Shown: one piece after another, positions 1-7,537 of the stretch | Layout of the letters: every line of letters starts with the position of its first letter | Position numbering within the stretch: position 1 is the stretch's first letter | Source of the DNA: Flavobacterium sp. N2270 | GTDB lineage: Bacteria; Bacteroidota; Bacteroidia; Flavobacteriales; Flavobacteriaceae | Length of the DNA: 64,000 nt | Direction: 5' to 3' | Assembly (NCBI RefSeq): GCF_025947225.1 | Contig: NZ_CP110005.1 | Coordinates: 1,488,001-1,552,000, forward strand | The notes under the pieces: model-generated | What the model saw: only the letters and a program-made list of their open reading frames with translations | Databases searched by the model: none | What the model was told of the DNA's origin: nothing | Program-made: the position numbers and the translations under genes

Positions 1-392
1 ATTAAATGTTGATCGTTTGAAGATGTTTTTACTAAAACATTATGTCCAGTTATTAAAACCGACAAAAAATCATGAAAACCAACTAAAGGTATATTTCCAG
101 CTAATATTAATCCAACATTTTTATTTGAATTTTCTTTAAAAGTATAATTGCTTAACCATTTGTTTAAATTCTCTTCTTTTAAGGCTTCCGACCAAGAATG
201 AATAGAGAAATAAACTTGTTCTGGTGTAAACCAACCGTTATGAGACTGAGATAGTTCAATTAGTTTTACAAATTCATCAAAATATAGAGTATTGTTTTTT
301 ACATTGGGTTTTGCTTCATTTTTTTCTAAAGAAAACTGACTTAAAAACTTCCCTAATTCAATAAAACAATTTTTAATTTCAATTTGTAACAT
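1..392 (-). CDS. Acyl-CoA reductase (LuxC-like), N-terminal part only
   Basis: The gene starts at an ATG at 392 and runs off the left edge, so only the first 130 residues are visible. The stretch GLILAGNIPLVG (about residues 94-105) followed by NVLVKTSS resembles the start of the aldehyde-dehydrogenase-like fold of LuxC-type acyl-CoA reductases, which reduce acyl-CoA or acyl groups to aldehydes with NADPH. The divergent ferredoxin gene is the neighbour usually found in flavobacteria. The two share an intergenic region with back-to-back promoters (399-464). The catalytic Cys lies outside the window, so activity cannot be judged. Confidence 0.75.
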   Translation of the reverse strand, partial: MLQIEIKNCFIELGKFLSQFSLEKNEAKPNVKNNTLYFDEFVKLIELSQSHNGWFTPEQVYFSIHSWSEALKEENLNKWLSNYTFKENSNKNVGLILAGNIPLVGFHDFLSVLITGHNVLVKTSSNDQHL

Positions 393-398
393 TTGTTA

Positions 399-430
399 TT
401 TGTATATATGTGGTTTACATTGTAATTTTG
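399..430 (+). promoter_or_regulatory. Bacteroidota-type promoter for the ferredoxin gene
   Basis: TTTG (399-402), a 20-base spacer and TAATTTTG (423-430) match the TTTG-N19/20-TAnnTTTG consensus. This predicts a leader of nearly 100 bases containing the 16-bp tandem repeat just before the start codon. Confidence 0.7.
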
Positions 431-432
431 CA

Positions 433-464
433 CAAATATAGTGAGTGAAAAAGCATTAGCCAAA
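433..464 (-). promoter_or_regulatory. Bacteroidota-type promoter for the acyl-CoA reductase gene
   Basis: On the minus strand TTTG (461-464) is followed after 20 bases by TATATTTG (433-440), matching the TTTG-N19/20-TAnnTTTG consensus. The start codon is about 40 bases downstream. It is back to back with the plus-strand promoter at 399-430. Confidence 0.7.
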
Positions 465-485
465 AGTTTATGTTGTAAGGTGTAT

Positions 486-527
486 AACTTTTAAACAATT
501 AAACTTTTAAACAATTAAACTTTTAAA
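486..527 (+). repeat. 16-bp tandem repeat in the ferredoxin leader
   Basis: The unit AACTTTTAAACAATTA occurs perfectly at 486-501 and 502-517 and partially at 518-527, ending 3 bases before the ATG at 531. It supplies the A-rich sequence ahead of the start that flavobacterial genes use instead of a Shine-Dalgarno sequence. Confidence 0.85.
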
Positions 528-530
528 GAA

Positions 531-881
531 ATGGCAATAATTATAACAGATGAATGTATAAATTGTGGCGCTTGTGAGCCAGAATGTCCGAACACTGCAA
601 TATACGAAGGTGCAGACGATTGGAGGTATAAAGATGGTACAAAATTAAGTGGTAAAATTATTTTACCAGATGGTACTGAAGTTGATTCAGATGCTGCCCA
701 AACGCCTATTTCTGATGATGTGTATTATATTGTTCCTGGAAAATGTACAGAATGTAAAGGTTTTCATGAAGAACCACAATGTGCAGCAGTTTGTCCTGTT
801 GATTGTTGTATTCCTGATGATAATCATGTAGAAAGCGAAGAAACGCTTTTAAACAGACAGGCATTTTTACATAACGAATAA
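531..881 (+). CDS. 4Fe-4S dicluster ferredoxin
   Basis: This 116-residue soluble protein has two cysteine sets: C9-x2-C12-x2-C15-x3-C19-P and C72-x2-C75-x8-C84-x3-C88-P. Each set can be completed in the usual crossed way to hold two [4Fe-4S] clusters for low-potential electron transfer. The insertion between the sets (about residues 21-71) and the x8 spacing in the second set are those of the YfhL/Alvin-type ferredoxins. The gene has its own promoter and terminator, so it is monocistronic. Its divergent partner, an acyl-CoA reductase, is a possible redox client, but that is inferred from position only. Confidence 0.92.
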   Translation: MAIIITDECINCGACEPECPNTAIYEGADDWRYKDGTKLSGKIILPDGTEVDSDAAQTPISDDVYYIVPGKCTECKGFHEEPQCAAVCPVDCCIPDDNHVESEETLLNRQAFLHNE

Positions 882-886
882 TAATA

Positions 887-912
887 AGCTCCTCAAATTA
901 GAGGAGTTTTTT
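887..912 (+). terminator. Rho-independent terminator after ferredoxin
   Basis: CTCCTC (889-894), a six-base loop and GAGGAG (901-906) are followed by six T (907-912). It lies 6 bases after the ferredoxin stop. Confidence 0.85.
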
Positions 913-939
913 AGTCTAATAAACTTTGCATCTTAGCAC

Positions 940-971
940 TTTGTTACTCAATAACTTTTAAGCTATATTTG
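940..971 (+). promoter_or_regulatory. Promoter of ychF
   Basis: TTTG (940-943), a 20-base spacer and TATATTTG (964-971) fit the Bacteroidota consensus closely. The ATG follows at 997, giving a leader of about 20 bases. Confidence 0.75.
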
Positions 972-996
972 CACACTTTTAAAAAATACATTCACA

Positions 997-2091
997 ATGA
1001 AAGCAGGAATTGTAGGATTACCAAATGTTGGAAAATCAACTTTATTTAATTGTTTGTCAAATGCTAAAGCACAAAGCGCAAACTTCCCTTTTTGTACAAT
1101 TGAACCAAATATAGGTGTAGTAAACGTACCAGACCCAAGAATTAATCGTTTGGAAGAATTGGTAAAACCAGAAAGAGTTCAAATGGCAACTGTTGATATT
1201 GTTGATATTGCAGGTTTAGTAAAAGGAGCAAGTAAAGGGGAAGGATTAGGAAATCAATTCTTAGGAAACATTAGAGAATGTAATGCAATTATTCACGTTT
1301 TACGTTGTTTTGATAACGACAATATTGTGCATGTAGATGGAAATGTAAATCCTATTCGCGATAAAGAAACAATCGACATCGAATTGCAATTAAAAGACTT
1401 AGAAACAGTTGAAAAACGTTTAGAAAAAACAAAAAAAGCAGCTAAAACCGGTAATAAAGAAGCGCAAGTTGAAACTGCTTTATTAGAAAGAATAAGAACT
1501 GCACTTTTAGAAGCAAAATCTGCAAGAACGGTTACGCCACAAAACAACGACGAAGAAGAGTTAATGACTGGTTTTCAATTAATTACAAATAAACCGGTTT
1601 TGTATGTATGTAATGTTGATGAAAACTCTGCAGTTTCAGGGAATAAGTATGTTGAGCAAGTAAAAGAATTGGTAAAAGACGAAAATGCTGAGGTAATCAT
1701 TTTATCAGTAGGAGCAGAGGCTGATATTACTGAATTGGAAAGTTACGAAGAAAGACAAGTGTTTTTAGAAGACATGGGATTAACTGAACCAGGTTCGGCA
1801 GTGTTAATTCGTGCAGCCTATAAATTATTAAACTTACAAACGTATTTTACAGCTGGAGTAAAAGAAGTAAGAGCTTGGACTATTAATGTTGGAGATACTG
1901 CGCCACAAGCAGCAGGAGTTATTCATACCGACTTTGAAAAAGGATTTATTCGTGCAGAAGTTATTGCGTTTGAAGATTATTCAAACTACGGAACTGAAGC
2001 TAAAGTAAAAGAAGCAGGTAAATTAAGAGTAGAAGGGAAAGAATACATCGTAAAAGATGGAGATGTAATGCATTTCCGTTTTAACGTATAG
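997..2091 (+). CDS. ychF: Redox-regulated ribosome-binding ATPase YchF
   Basis: At 364 residues this is full length for the universally conserved Obg-related YchF/OLA1 family, which binds ribosomes and prefers ATP to GTP. The P-loop GLPNVGKST is at residues 7-15 and the G3-like DIAG at 70-73. The NKxD specificity motif is replaced by NVDE at 206-209, the hallmark that relaxes guanine specificity. A coiled-coil insert lies around 125-180, and a C-terminal TGS domain covers about 280-363. The gene is a single transcription unit with its own promoter (940-971) and terminator (2145-2171). Confidence 0.97.
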   Translation: MKAGIVGLPNVGKSTLFNCLSNAKAQSANFPFCTIEPNIGVVNVPDPRINRLEELVKPERVQMATVDIVDIAGLVKGASKGEGLGNQFLGNIRECNAIIHVLRCFDNDNIVHVDGNVNPIRDKETIDIELQLKDLETVEKRLEKTKKAAKTGNKEAQVETALLERIRTALLEAKSARTVTPQNNDEEELMTGFQLITNKPVLYVCNVDENSAVSGNKYVEQVKELVKDENAEVIILSVGAEADITELESYEERQVFLEDMGLTEPGSAVLIRAAYKLLNLQTYFTAGVKEVRAWTINVGDTAPQAAGVIHTDFEKGFIRAEVIAFEDYSNYGTEAKVKEAGKLRVEGKEYIVKDGDVMHFRFNV

Positions 2092-2102
2092 ATACTATAG
2101 CT

Positions 2103-2216
2103 GTCACACTGAGCTTGTCGAAGTGAGGTAAAATTAAAAAAAAACCTGTAAAGAAATTTACAGGTTTTTTTGTGTATTCAAAGTAACGATTGTCATTTCG
2201 ACACAGGAGAAATCTC
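2103..2216. repeat. Two short flavobacterial-type intergenic repeat fragments
   Basis: The words CACACTGAGCTTGTCGAAGTG (within 2105-2126) and GTCATTTCGACACAGGAGAA (about 2192-2211) flank the ychF terminator. Both resemble short sequences that recur between genes in many flavobacterial genomes; this is from memory, and neither is repeated elsewhere in this window. Confidence 0.45.
2145..2171 (+). terminator. Terminator after ychF, probably bidirectional
   Basis: CCTGTAAA (2145-2152), a GAAA loop and TTTACAGG (2157-2164) form a perfect 8-bp stem with seven T after it and an A run before it. It can therefore also serve the convergent gene that ends at 2244. Confidence 0.85.
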
Positions 2217-2243
2217 ATAATTTATTTTTAAACTTGAACTTTA

Positions 2244-2813
2244 TTAACACTTGTCAATTTCAAATTTCATTACACCATTTTTGTATTGAATAAAAACAGG
2301 TATTTTTTCTAAAGTACAGCGAGGTTCAATGGTAAATTGAATATAACCTCTAACTTCAAAATCTTCAGTAGTTGTAATTTGAATTCTTTGTTTATAAGAC
2401 ATGTCAACTCCTACCCAATTCGTCAAACCTTTGTCATTTGTACTAGAATTAAACTTTTTATTAGATAGAGGTGTTTCAACGAGGTTCTTATTTAAGATAA
2501 ATGACTCATTGTTGTTTATAAAAAAAGTGAATTTACCTTTAAGATCTCTTTTAGCATTTGGAGAAGCATAATACGCATCGTTGTAAAGAAGCATTTGTAT
2601 GTCTAAATCATAAAAATCATTACTTAGTTTGTGTATGTCGAGTTTTATGTCATAAGGTTGAGTTGGTAAATTTGGACCATAAACAGATTGCGTACTAATT
2701 TCTGATTTTGGAAGTTGAGCAAAATTACTTTCAATATTAGATTCAGTTTTTAAACGATCTATTTTACAACTTAGAAAGATTAATATACAAAGAGAAAGGA
2801 TTAATTTTTTCAT
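2244..2813 (-). CDS. Lipoprotein of unknown function
   Basis: I do not recognise this 189-residue protein. It opens with a short lipoprotein signal (MKKLILSLCILIFLSC) whose lipobox FLSC puts the lipidated Cys at residue 16. The mature part is polar, with alternating hydrophobic residues that suggest beta strands. Two late cysteines, one in the PRCTLEKIP segment and one as the last residue, could form a disulfide. It is transcribed toward ychF, and no partner gene is adjacent. It is probably periplasmic or outer-membrane anchored. Confidence 0.8.
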   Translation of the reverse strand: MKKLILSLCILIFLSCKIDRLKTESNIESNFAQLPKSEISTQSVYGPNLPTQPYDIKLDIHKLSNDFYDLDIQMLLYNDAYYASPNAKRDLKGKFTFFINNNESFILNKNLVETPLSNKKFNSSTNDKGLTNWVGVDMSYKQRIQITTTEDFEVRGYIQFTIEPRCTLEKIPVFIQYKNGVMKFEIDKC

Positions 2814-2878
2814 TTTTATGTTTTTTAGATATTGAAATTTTGTAACAGAGTAAAATTACAATTTGCTCAATGTTAAAG

Positions 2879-2916
2879 TGTCAAAAAAGTGTCAAAAAAA
2901 TGTCAAAAAAATGTCA
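2879..2916 (+). promoter_or_regulatory. Four TGTCA boxes at exact 11-bp intervals (candidate operator)
   Basis: TGTCA begins at 2879, 2890, 2901 and 2912. The first three are followed by six A residues. The 11-bp direct-repeat spacing and the TGTCA core are those of the pho box bound by PhoB-type winged helices. The array lies 46 to 83 bases before the ATG (2962) of a gene whose product carries such a domain. Confidence 0.6.
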
Positions 2917-2961
2917 ATACTTGTAAAATGTTATGAAATTGTATGTTATTTGCAAATAATT

Positions 2962-3837
2962 ATGAATTACTATATCAAATATCTATTTAAAGTTTTACTC
3001 ATTTTAGGACTGTTTTCTTGTATGTTTTCTTGTTCTACGGAATCTACTGAGGATTCTTCTGGACTTGTAAAAGTGGCATTACGCAATGTTGGACATCATT
3101 TATTATTAATTAATCATGATTCTGTGTCGGTTGTAAAACCCGTAAAGAAATTAGACGAATTAAAATATCAATTATCATTTGAACAACAATTAATCATTAA
3201 TCCAGATAGTTTAATAACTCTTGTAAAAAACAGCTTTCAAAAAGCAAATTTGCCACAACATTATTTGGTTGAAGTAATTCAGTGTAAAGATTACGAAGTA
3301 GCTTATAGTTACCAAATGAATCAAAATACAGAAAAAGGGATAATTCCTTGTAAAGGAAGACCGTTAAATAAAGCCTGCTACTTTATTAATGTTCAATTTA
3401 CAAAAAGTATAAAGGTAAAAAAAACCGATTCTTATTCTTGGTTGATATATGTTTTATTGTTTGGAATTTTAGGAGTTATGTTGCTTTTTTATTTCAAACG
3501 AAAAGCTAAAATTGTTTCTTCAGATGAATATTCAGAAAATTATGCAACAATTGGGAAATATAAGTTTTATCCTGAACAAAATATACTGATAAAAGAAGGT
3601 GTTAAAATAAGTCTCTCAAAGAAAGAATGTGAATTGTTGGCCATTTTTATTTCAAAACCTAACCAAATTATTAAAAGAGACGAGTTGTCTAAAAAAGTTT
3701 GGGAAGATAACGGTGTATTTGTAGGAAGAAGCCTCGATACGTATATTTCAAAACTTAGATTGAAATTAAAATATGATGAATCTGTTAAAATTATAAATAT
3801 TCATGGAGTTGGGTATAAATTAGAGATTAGTAATTAA
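2962..3837 (+). CDS. Membrane-anchored OmpR/PhoB-type winged-helix regulator
   Basis: This 291-residue one-component regulator has a signal or anchor segment at residues 3-23 with two possible lipoboxes (LFSC, Cys20; MFSC, Cys24). An extracytoplasmic domain of about 130 residues follows, with two or three Cys, then one transmembrane helix (about 160-178). The cytoplasmic C-terminal trans_reg_C domain (about 195-290) contains KKECELLAIF, KRDELSKKVW and the wing motif HGVGYKL. There is no receiver or kinase domain, so sensing must occur directly through the outer domain. I start at the ATG at 2962. The frame is open upstream to a TTG at 2863, but that stretch merely translates the TGTCA array. 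The signal sensed is unknown. Confidence 0.85.
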   Translation: MNYYIKYLFKVLLILGLFSCMFSCSTESTEDSSGLVKVALRNVGHHLLLINHDSVSVVKPVKKLDELKYQLSFEQQLIINPDSLITLVKNSFQKANLPQHYLVEVIQCKDYEVAYSYQMNQNTEKGIIPCKGRPLNKACYFINVQFTKSIKVKKTDSYSWLIYVLLFGILGVMLLFYFKRKAKIVSSDEYSENYATIGKYKFYPEQNILIKEGVKISLSKKECELLAIFISKPNQIIKRDELSKKVWEDNGVFVGRSLDTYISKLRLKLKYDESVKIINIHGVGYKLEISN

Positions 3838-3885
3838 GTTTTTTTGGTTCAATATTTGATGCATTCTAATTAAATACATATTTCA

Positions 3886-4569
3886 ATGAAAAAACTAAAA
3901 AATACCTTTAAGGTTTTACTAAAATCAGTTTTAGGAATTATTGCTTTTTTATTGGTTTATGCGTTAGTAATAGTCATAATGTCGGTAATAACAGTAAATG
4001 ACAATGTTGTTGAAAACAATAAAAACATTCCAATTTACATACTTTCAAATGGGGTACATACAGATATTGTAGTTCCGTTAAAAAACGAAATAAAAGATTG
4101 GTCTCAAGACATTTCATATCTAAACACTAAGGCAAAAGATTCTACACGACAAAATTTAGCCTTTGGATGGGGCGATAGAGGTTTTTATTTAGACACACCC
4201 ACTTGGGCAGATTTAAAAGTTTCAACAGCATTAAATGCTATTACGGGTTTAAGTTCGTCGGCAATGCACATAACATTTTATGGTCATTTAAAAGAAGATG
4301 AGTTTTGTAAACAAATACTGATTTCCAAAACGCAATATGAAAGCCTTATTGCTTATTTTGAAAGCAGTTTTCAGTTGAATGAATTAGGGAAAATTCAGCA
4401 AATTGGTACGCATTCTTATGGCAAACACGATATTTTTTATGAAGCTAAAGGAAGTTATAATTTGTTTTATACCTGTAACACATGGGCAAATCAAGCTTTA
4501 AAATCGGCAAAACAAAAATCAGCACTTTGGACTGTTTTTGATAAAGGAATTTTTTGGCATTATGAGTAA
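3886..4569 (+). CDS. TIGR02117/DUF2459 family protein, membrane-anchored
   Basis: This 227-residue protein has one N-terminal transmembrane segment (about residues 10-35) and an extracytoplasmic domain carrying the family signatures NGVHTDIVVP (about 56-65), GWGDRGFYLDTPTWADL and YTCNTWANQAL. Family function is not established. The conserved His near the start and a conserved Cys near the end (CNTW) are arranged as in circularly permuted NlpC/P60-like thiol hydrolases, which is my inference. It lies 48 bases after the membrane regulator on the same strand and may be co-transcribed with it. Confidence 0.85.
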   Translation: MKKLKNTFKVLLKSVLGIIAFLLVYALVIVIMSVITVNDNVVENNKNIPIYILSNGVHTDIVVPLKNEIKDWSQDISYLNTKAKDSTRQNLAFGWGDRGFYLDTPTWADLKVSTALNAITGLSSSAMHITFYGHLKEDEFCKQILISKTQYESLIAYFESSFQLNELGKIQQIGTHSYGKHDIFYEAKGSYNLFYTCNTWANQALKSAKQKSALWTVFDKGIFWHYE

Positions 4570-4609
4570 ATTGATAAAATTGTTGAAAACGGTTGTTAGT
4601 AGTAGTCAT

Positions 4610-5377
4610 TTAAAATGTTGGAACAAAATCATCAGGAATTTTTACTGTCAATTTTTCGTTTTTAATTGATTCAGGTTTTATCTCTGGATTAAATGCCACA
4701 ATCATTGCTACCTTGTAATTCTCTTTTGGATTATTTAAAAACTTATATTCTCGAATTAAGTCTTTACCAAAAAAGCGTATTCCGGATTCATTAAATTTAT
4801 TTATCTGCTTTATATGGTCAATTAAATATTTTGTTTTGTCCGCAATCTCTATATCTGAATATATGTCTGATAAATCTCTTAGATTATCGAAAAATTCGCT
4901 TACTTCAATAGACAAATTTGTATCAGTTATTGAACTTGAGTCAAAGAAGTGAAAATGAGTATTTTTTATTATTATATCTAATTGTACATGATTTTTTATC
5001 TCATCTAGAATTTCTAAATTATTAGTACTTCTTAAATATTCTTGTAAATCTTTTTCGATTGCATTTTCAATCCATTTTTCATGATTTTTTTTGAGATTTA
5101 CCAATATCTCATATGTGAACGTTTCAGGAAAATCATCAATTAATTTATGGTCATTTGCGCAAAGTAAAATTAGATTACTGTTATCATCATAATCGCTCAA
5201 TTTTGTGACTTTTCCTCTTGGGCCATTTTCTTTTGAAGAAATAATGTGACATTCTTCACCTACAATAAAATTCGCATCAGTAATATCAAATTTCTGTACC
5301 AAATGTTTTTTGCAAATAGCACATCTGTTTCCAGATTTGGACCATAATATCTTTCGAGTTTTGACTTTTATTGACAT
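4610..5377 (-). CDS. Stand-alone HNH endonuclease
   Basis: The N-terminal third of this 255-residue protein is an HNH nuclease: C19-x2-C22, then GEECHI with His44, then DNSNLILLC (Asn68, Cys73) and DHK (His77). This gives the His-Asn-His active site and the Cys pairs of the zinc-bound form. The remaining 140 or so residues, from about 115, are mostly helical and match nothing I know. Similar HNH heads occur in antiphage effectors, usually fused to sensor domains. No other defence gene is adjacent. A possible -7 element TATATTTG lies at 5455-5462 on the minus strand. Confidence 0.8.
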   Translation of the reverse strand: MSIKVKTRKILWSKSGNRCAICKKHLVQKFDITDANFIVGEECHIISSKENGPRGKVTKLSDYDDNSNLILLCANDHKLIDDFPETFTYEILVNLKKNHEKWIENAIEKDLQEYLRSTNNLEILDEIKNHVQLDIIIKNTHFHFFDSSSITDTNLSIEVSEFFDNLRDLSDIYSDIEIADKTKYLIDHIKQINKFNESGIRFFGKDLIREYKFLNNPKENYKVAMIVAFNPEIKPESIKNEKLTVKIPDDFVPTF

Positions 5378-5556
5378 ATGTTTCTGATGGTTACTGCTAA
5401 CTTGTTTATATATTTCACAAACAAACGCTTATAATCATTTGTAAGTATTTACAACAAATATAACTAAAAAATAAAGAGTCTTTTCTCTATCTTCTTTTTT
5501 CTTTCATCTTAACTTAAAACTCTTAAAAACTTGTCAATAACTTCTTTATAACAGGC

Positions 5557-5587
5557 TTTCATTTTTTATGTAATTCCTTTATATTAG
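5557..5587 (+). promoter_or_regulatory. Probable promoter of parE
   Basis: TTTC (5557-5560), a 19-base spacer and TATATTAG (5580-5587) resemble the Bacteroidota consensus with one mismatch in each element. The ATG is at 5609. Confidence 0.45.
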
Positions 5588-5608
5588 CACAAAATCCGAA
5601 AACTGTTT

Positions 5609-7465
5609 ATGTTAGAGCAAAATCAATATACCGAAGACAATATACGTTCGCTCGATTGGAAAGAGCACATCCGTATGCGTCCCGGAATGTACATTGGAAA
5701 GTTAGGAGACGGTTCGTCACCAGATGATGGTATTTATATTCTTCTTAAAGAAGTTATGGATAACTGTATCGATGAATTCGTTATGGGAGCTGGTAAAACT
5801 ATTGAAGTAACCATAAAAGAAAAAATGGTTACCGTTCGCGATTATGGTCGTGGAATTCCATTAGGTAAAGTGGTCGATGTAGTTTCTAAAATGAATACCG
5901 GTGGTAAGTACGACTCTAAAGCCTTCAAAAAATCGGTAGGATTAAATGGAGTAGGTACAAAAGCCGTAAACGCACTTTCTAATTACTTTCGTGTAGAATC
6001 GGTTCGTGATAACCAACAAAAAGCAGCCGAATTTTCAGCAGGTAATTTAACCTTAGATGAAGAAGTTACAGAAACTACAAAACGTAAAGGAACAAAGGTT
6101 TCTTTCATTGCCGATGAATTAATTTTTAAAAATTATAAGTATCGTAATGAGTACATCATTAAAATGCTTAAAAATTACTGTTACTTAAATCGTGGTTTAA
6201 CGATTGTTTATAACGGTGAGAAATATGTTTCAGAAAACGGATTAAAAGATTTACTAGACGAAAACATTTCGGAAGAAGATATGGTTTACCCAATTATTCA
6301 TCTTGAAGGGGATGATATTGAAGTAGCCATTACGCATAGTAAAACGCAATACTCAGAAGAATACCATTCTTTTGTAAACGGACAAAACACTACTCAAGGT
6401 GGAACGCATTTAAGTGCTTTTCGTGAAGCAATTGTAAAAGCAATTAAAGAATTTTACAATAAGAATTTTGAAGCTTCAGATATTCGTAAATCGATAGTTT
6501 CTGCAGTTTCGGTTAAGGTTGAAGAACCTGTTTTTGAATCGCAAACCAAAACCAAATTAGGTTCTACCGATATTGGTCCAGATGGTCCAACGGTTCGAAC
6601 TTTCGTAAATGACTTTATCAAAGTAAAACTCGACAATTTCTTGCATAAAAATCCTGAAGTTGCCGAAGCTTTACAACGTAAAATTTTACAAGCAGAGCGC
6701 GAACGTAAAGAATTATCTGGCATTCGTAAGTTGGCTAAAGATAGAGCGAAGAAAGCTAATTTACATAACAAAAAATTACGCGATTGCCGTGTACATTTAA
6801 CAGATGCCAAAAATCCAAGAAGTTTGGAAAGCACACTTTTTATTACCGAGGGAGATTCAGCTTCGGGTTCAATTACTAAAAGTCGTGATGTAAATACACA
6901 AGCGGTTTTTAGTTTACGTGGTAAGCCTTTAAATTCGTACGGAATGTCTAAAAAGATTGTGTACGAAAACGAAGAATTCAACTTATTGCAAGCGGCGCTT
7001 AACATTGAAGAAGATATGGGCGATTTGCGTTACAATAATATCGTTATCGCAACAGATGCCGATGTCGATGGAATGCACATTCGTTTGTTATTGATTACGT
7101 TTTTCTTGCAATTTTTTCCAGAGTTAATCAAAGACGGACATTTGTATATTTTACAAACGCCATTGTTCCGTGTACGAAATAAAAAGGAAACCATTTATTG
7201 TTATAGTGATGAAGAGCGAGTAAATGCTATTGAAAAACTAAAACCAAAACCAGAAATTACTCGATTTAAAGGACTTGGAGAAATTTCACCCGATGAATTT
7301 AAGTTTTTCATTGGCGAAGATATTCGATTAGATCCTGTAATGTTAGATAAAGGAACAACGATTGAAAAATTATTGGAATTCTATATGGGTAAAAATACAC
7401 CCGACAGACAAGAGTTCATCATCAATAATTTGAAAGTGGAATTAGATGTAATTGATAAAGAGTAG
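5609..7465 (+). CDS. parE: DNA topoisomerase IV subunit B
   Basis: This is the 618-residue ATPase and TOPRIM subunit of a type IIA topoisomerase. The GHKL ATPase has Glu48 and Asn52 in [12 protein letters not shown] and DYGRGIP at 78-84. QTKTKLG (312-318) is the transducer loop. The TOPRIM metal site has EGDSA at 414-418 and DADVD at 483-487. The short length and tandem pairing with an A subunit fit the flavobacterial parE-parC operon rather than gyrB. ParE acts with ParC to decatenate daughter chromosomes. The parC start lies 72 bases downstream with no terminator between. Confidence 0.93.
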   Translation: MLEQNQYTEDNIRSLDWKEHIRMRPGMYIGKLGDGSSPDDGIYILLKEVMDNCIDEFVMGAGKTIEVTIKEKMVTVRDYGRGIPLGKVVDVVSKMNTGGKYDSKAFKKSVGLNGVGTKAVNALSNYFRVESVRDNQQKAAEFSAGNLTLDEEVTETTKRKGTKVSFIADELIFKNYKYRNEYIIKMLKNYCYLNRGLTIVYNGEKYVSENGLKDLLDENISEEDMVYPIIHLEGDDIEVAITHSKTQYSEEYHSFVNGQNTTQGGTHLSAFREAIVKAIKEFYNKNFEASDIRKSIVSAVSVKVEEPVFESQTKTKLGSTDIGPDGPTVRTFVNDFIKVKLDNFLHKNPEVAEALQRKILQAERERKELSGIRKLAKDRAKKANLHNKKLRDCRVHLTDAKNPRSLESTLFITEGDSASGSITKSRDVNTQAVFSLRGKPLNSYGMSKKIVYENEEFNLLQAALNIEEDMGDLRYNNIVIATDADVDGMHIRLLLITFFLQFFPELIKDGHLYILQTPLFRVRNKKETIYCYSDEERVNAIEKLKPKPEITRFKGLGEISPDEFKFFIGEDIRLDPVMLDKGTTIEKLLEFYMGKNTPDRQEFIINNLKVELDVIDKE

Positions 7466-7475
7466 TTCACAGCTT

Positions 7476-7515
7476 ACAGTTTTAAGTGTACAGTTTTCTG
7501 TCAATTTGTAACTGT
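7476..7515. repeat. Degenerate ACAGTT repeats in the parE-parC spacer
   Basis: ACAGTTTT occurs at 7476-7483 and 7490-7497, and the inverted copy AACTGT is at 7510-7515. ACAGTT (7490-7495) and AACTGT can form a 6-bp hairpin with a 14-base loop. No T tract follows, so it should not stop transcription into parC. Confidence 0.5.
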
Positions 7516-7537
7516 TAACCGTAAACCAAAAAAATAA

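Noticed and set aside
2863-2961. N-terminal extension of the membrane regulator from a TTG codon
   Set aside because: It only translates the phased TGTCA array into a Lys-rich repeat, and it would put 33 residues before a normal export signal that starts at the ATG at 2962.
6454-7005. Open frame on the minus strand inside parE
   Set aside because: It lies antisense to the conserved TOPRIM region, has no promoter or family match, and its composition follows from parE codons.
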